DNA from: Deltaproteobacteria bacterium
Lineage (GTDB): Bacteria > Myxococcota_A > UBA796 > UBA2385
Reading direction: 5' to 3'
Assembly: GCA_947462115.1 (NCBI GenBank)
Contig: CANHON010000296.1
Coordinates: forward strand, 1-6,059
DNA: 6,059 bases
Numbering within the stretch: the first letter of the stretch is position 1; every line of letters starts with the position of its first letter. The notes under the pieces were generated by a model, which saw only the letters and a list, made by a program, of their open reading frames with translations, made no database searches and was not told the DNA's origin. Below, piece after piece: positions 5,004-6,059 of the stretch. The position numbers and the translations under genes were made by a program.

Positions 5004-6059
5004 CGGGCCGCCCCGCCGACCGCGGCGATGGTCCCGTCCGCCAGCCCGACGATGACCAGCTCGCCGACCACCACCGGGCCGGCGGTGATGGAGGCGCCGA
5101 GCTGCAGGCTCCAGGACTCTCCGCCATCATCGGGGTCGAAGCGGTGCAGTCGGCCGTCCGCGTTGCCGACGTAGGCCCCAAAACCGGCGAGCACCACCCC
5201 GGTGCTCAGGGCGCCGTCCACCGGCGCGGTCCACCGCAGGTCGCCGTCCTCGGGATCAACGCCGACCAGGCCGCCGCTGTCGAGGGGCACCAAAAGCAGC
5301 TCGCCGAAGGCCATCCCGCGAACCGGGCTGCCGTCGAGGGGGGTGCGCCAGCGCTCGAGGCCGGTGTCGGGGCTCAGGGCCATCACCCCGGCCGAGCGGC
5401 CGTCCTTGGGGGCGTAGCTGGTGAACACCGAAGCTTCGGTGAGGATGGGCGGCGTGCTGGCGGGGCCGGGCAGCACCGCCCGCCACCGAACCCGGTCGGC
5501 CTGGCCGGAGATGAGCTCGGCCGCGGCGGTGGGAAAGACGTAGGTGAAGCCATCCGATGCCGGCGCCTGGCTGACAGAGTCGCTGGCCTGCACCCGCCAG
5601 CCGCTGAGCCCGCGGACGTCGCCGGCGTCGGTGGCCCAGCTCTGCCCGCCGTCGATGGGGAAGGTGCGCCCGACCAGCGCGCCGCCGGCGGCGAGCTCCT
5701 GGACGATGAGGCCGGTGTCGCGGGCGAGCCCGATGAGCGCGCCGTTCGGACCGGGCACCAGCAGCCGATCGCCGTCGATGGACGGGGCCCCGGTCGCCGA
5801 GACCGCGCTGCGCCAGAGCTCCACGCCCGCGGCGCTAAAGGCGTGGACCCGCCCGGCGCAGACCGCGAAGATCACGGTGCCGTCCGTGACCAGCTCGGCG
5901 GTCACCGGCGCGTCCAGGCGCACCGACCAGCGCACGCTCGGCGCACCGCTGGGGCCGTTGGCGGCAAAACGGCGCCACTGGGCGGGCTCTGGCGGGATGG
6001 CCTGGTTGGCGGGGCGGGCGCGGGCGGCGGGCGCGGCGAGCTCGGCGCTGGGCGGGGCG
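5000..6059 (-). CDS. PQQ-type (BamB-like) beta-propeller protein, 5'-partial
   Basis: The 352 residues visible form a PQQ-like propeller. Successive units of about 35-40 residues carry the pattern small-hydrophobic strand, 'DG..hh....G.h.ahd..TG...W' (for example GRVHAFSAAGVELWR, GVMALSPDTGLERWR, GLVGVDPEDGDLRW, GRLHRFDPDDGGESW). I count seven full units plus an eighth lacking its last W-strand. That strand is probably supplied by the N-terminal VRWSVRL, the usual velcro closure. A GTG at 5935 could start a 311-aa protein, but the frame stays open to the edge. The 41 residues upstream contain QWRRFAANGPSGAPS, which matches the 'W..F..N...G' lead-in of PQQ-propellers, preceded by a Pro/Ala-rich linker. 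The true start is therefore outside, and an export or lipoprotein signal cannot be judged. Family members include BamB (outer-membrane assembly), quinoprotein dehydrogenases and many proteins with no enzyme role; no dehydrogenase catalytic signature is evident here. First gene of the visible ATGA-coupled pair. Confidence 0.85.
   Translation of the reverse strand, partial: APPSAELAAPAARARPANQAIPPEPAQWRRFAANGPSGAPSVRWSVRLDAPVTAELVTDGTVIFAVCAGRVHAFSAAGVELWRSAVSATGAPSIDGDRLLVPGPNGALIGLARDTGLIVQELAAGGALVGRTFPIDGGQSWATDAGDVRGLSGWRVQASDSVSQAPASDGFTYVFPTAAAELISGQADRVRWRAVLPGPASTPPILTEASVFTSYAPKDGRSAGVMALSPDTGLERWRTPLDGSPVRGMAFGELLLVPLDSGGLVGVDPEDGDLRWTAPVDGALSTGVVLAGFGAYVGNADGRLHRFDPDDGGESWSLQLGASITAGPVVVGELVIVGLADGTIAAVGGAAR

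Noticed and set aside
3825..5174. 449-codon plus-strand frame opposite the propeller genes
   Set aside because: Low-complexity Gly/Ala/Arg/Gln sequence; the minus-strand frame has strand-turn periodicity and the ATGA coupling.

Overview
The window is very GC-rich bacterial chromosome (most third codon positions are G or C). The mix of ordinary housekeeping enzymes with repeat-rich orphan proteins (TPR, two beta-propellers) would fit a Myxococcota-like or other GC-rich Gram-negative bacterium. That placement is inference from composition and gene style only; there is no rRNA or other taxonomic marker. I see no mobile element, CRISPR array, tRNA or phage gene.

Layout: (1) The 3' part of a TPR-repeat protein gene (+, to 619), open at the left edge. 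(2) coaD (+, 685-1206), phosphopantetheine adenylyltransferase of coenzyme A synthesis. (3) A small unrecognised gene on the minus strand (1593-1225, 122 aa), tail-to-tail with coaD. (4) A 188-bp divergent intergenic region (1594-1781) holding a nested dyad over the small gene's ribosome binding site and a 12-bp tandem repeat just upstream of glmS. (5) glmS (+, 1782-3650), glucosamine-6-phosphate synthase, with all key catalytic residues present. (6) A minus-strand pair, tail-to-tail with glmS: a PQQ-type beta-propeller protein gene (5' end beyond the right edge, stop at 5000) overlapping by ATGA a second, divergent propeller-like gene (5003-3663).

How they fit together: coaD and glmS are central-metabolism genes (CoA; amino-sugar precursors of peptidoglycan and LPS) and are each probably transcribed with little local partner. 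The two propeller genes are the only clear operon (4-bp overlap, translational coupling) and probably form the end of a longer operon entering from the right. Both convergent junctions (18 bp and 12 bp) lack a visible intrinsic terminator.

I did not find convincing evidence for a new multi-gene system inside the window. The best leads are the two-propeller operon, whose upstream partners lie outside, the orphan 122-aa protein with a regularly spaced tryptophan ladder, and the structured coaD-glmS intergenic region.
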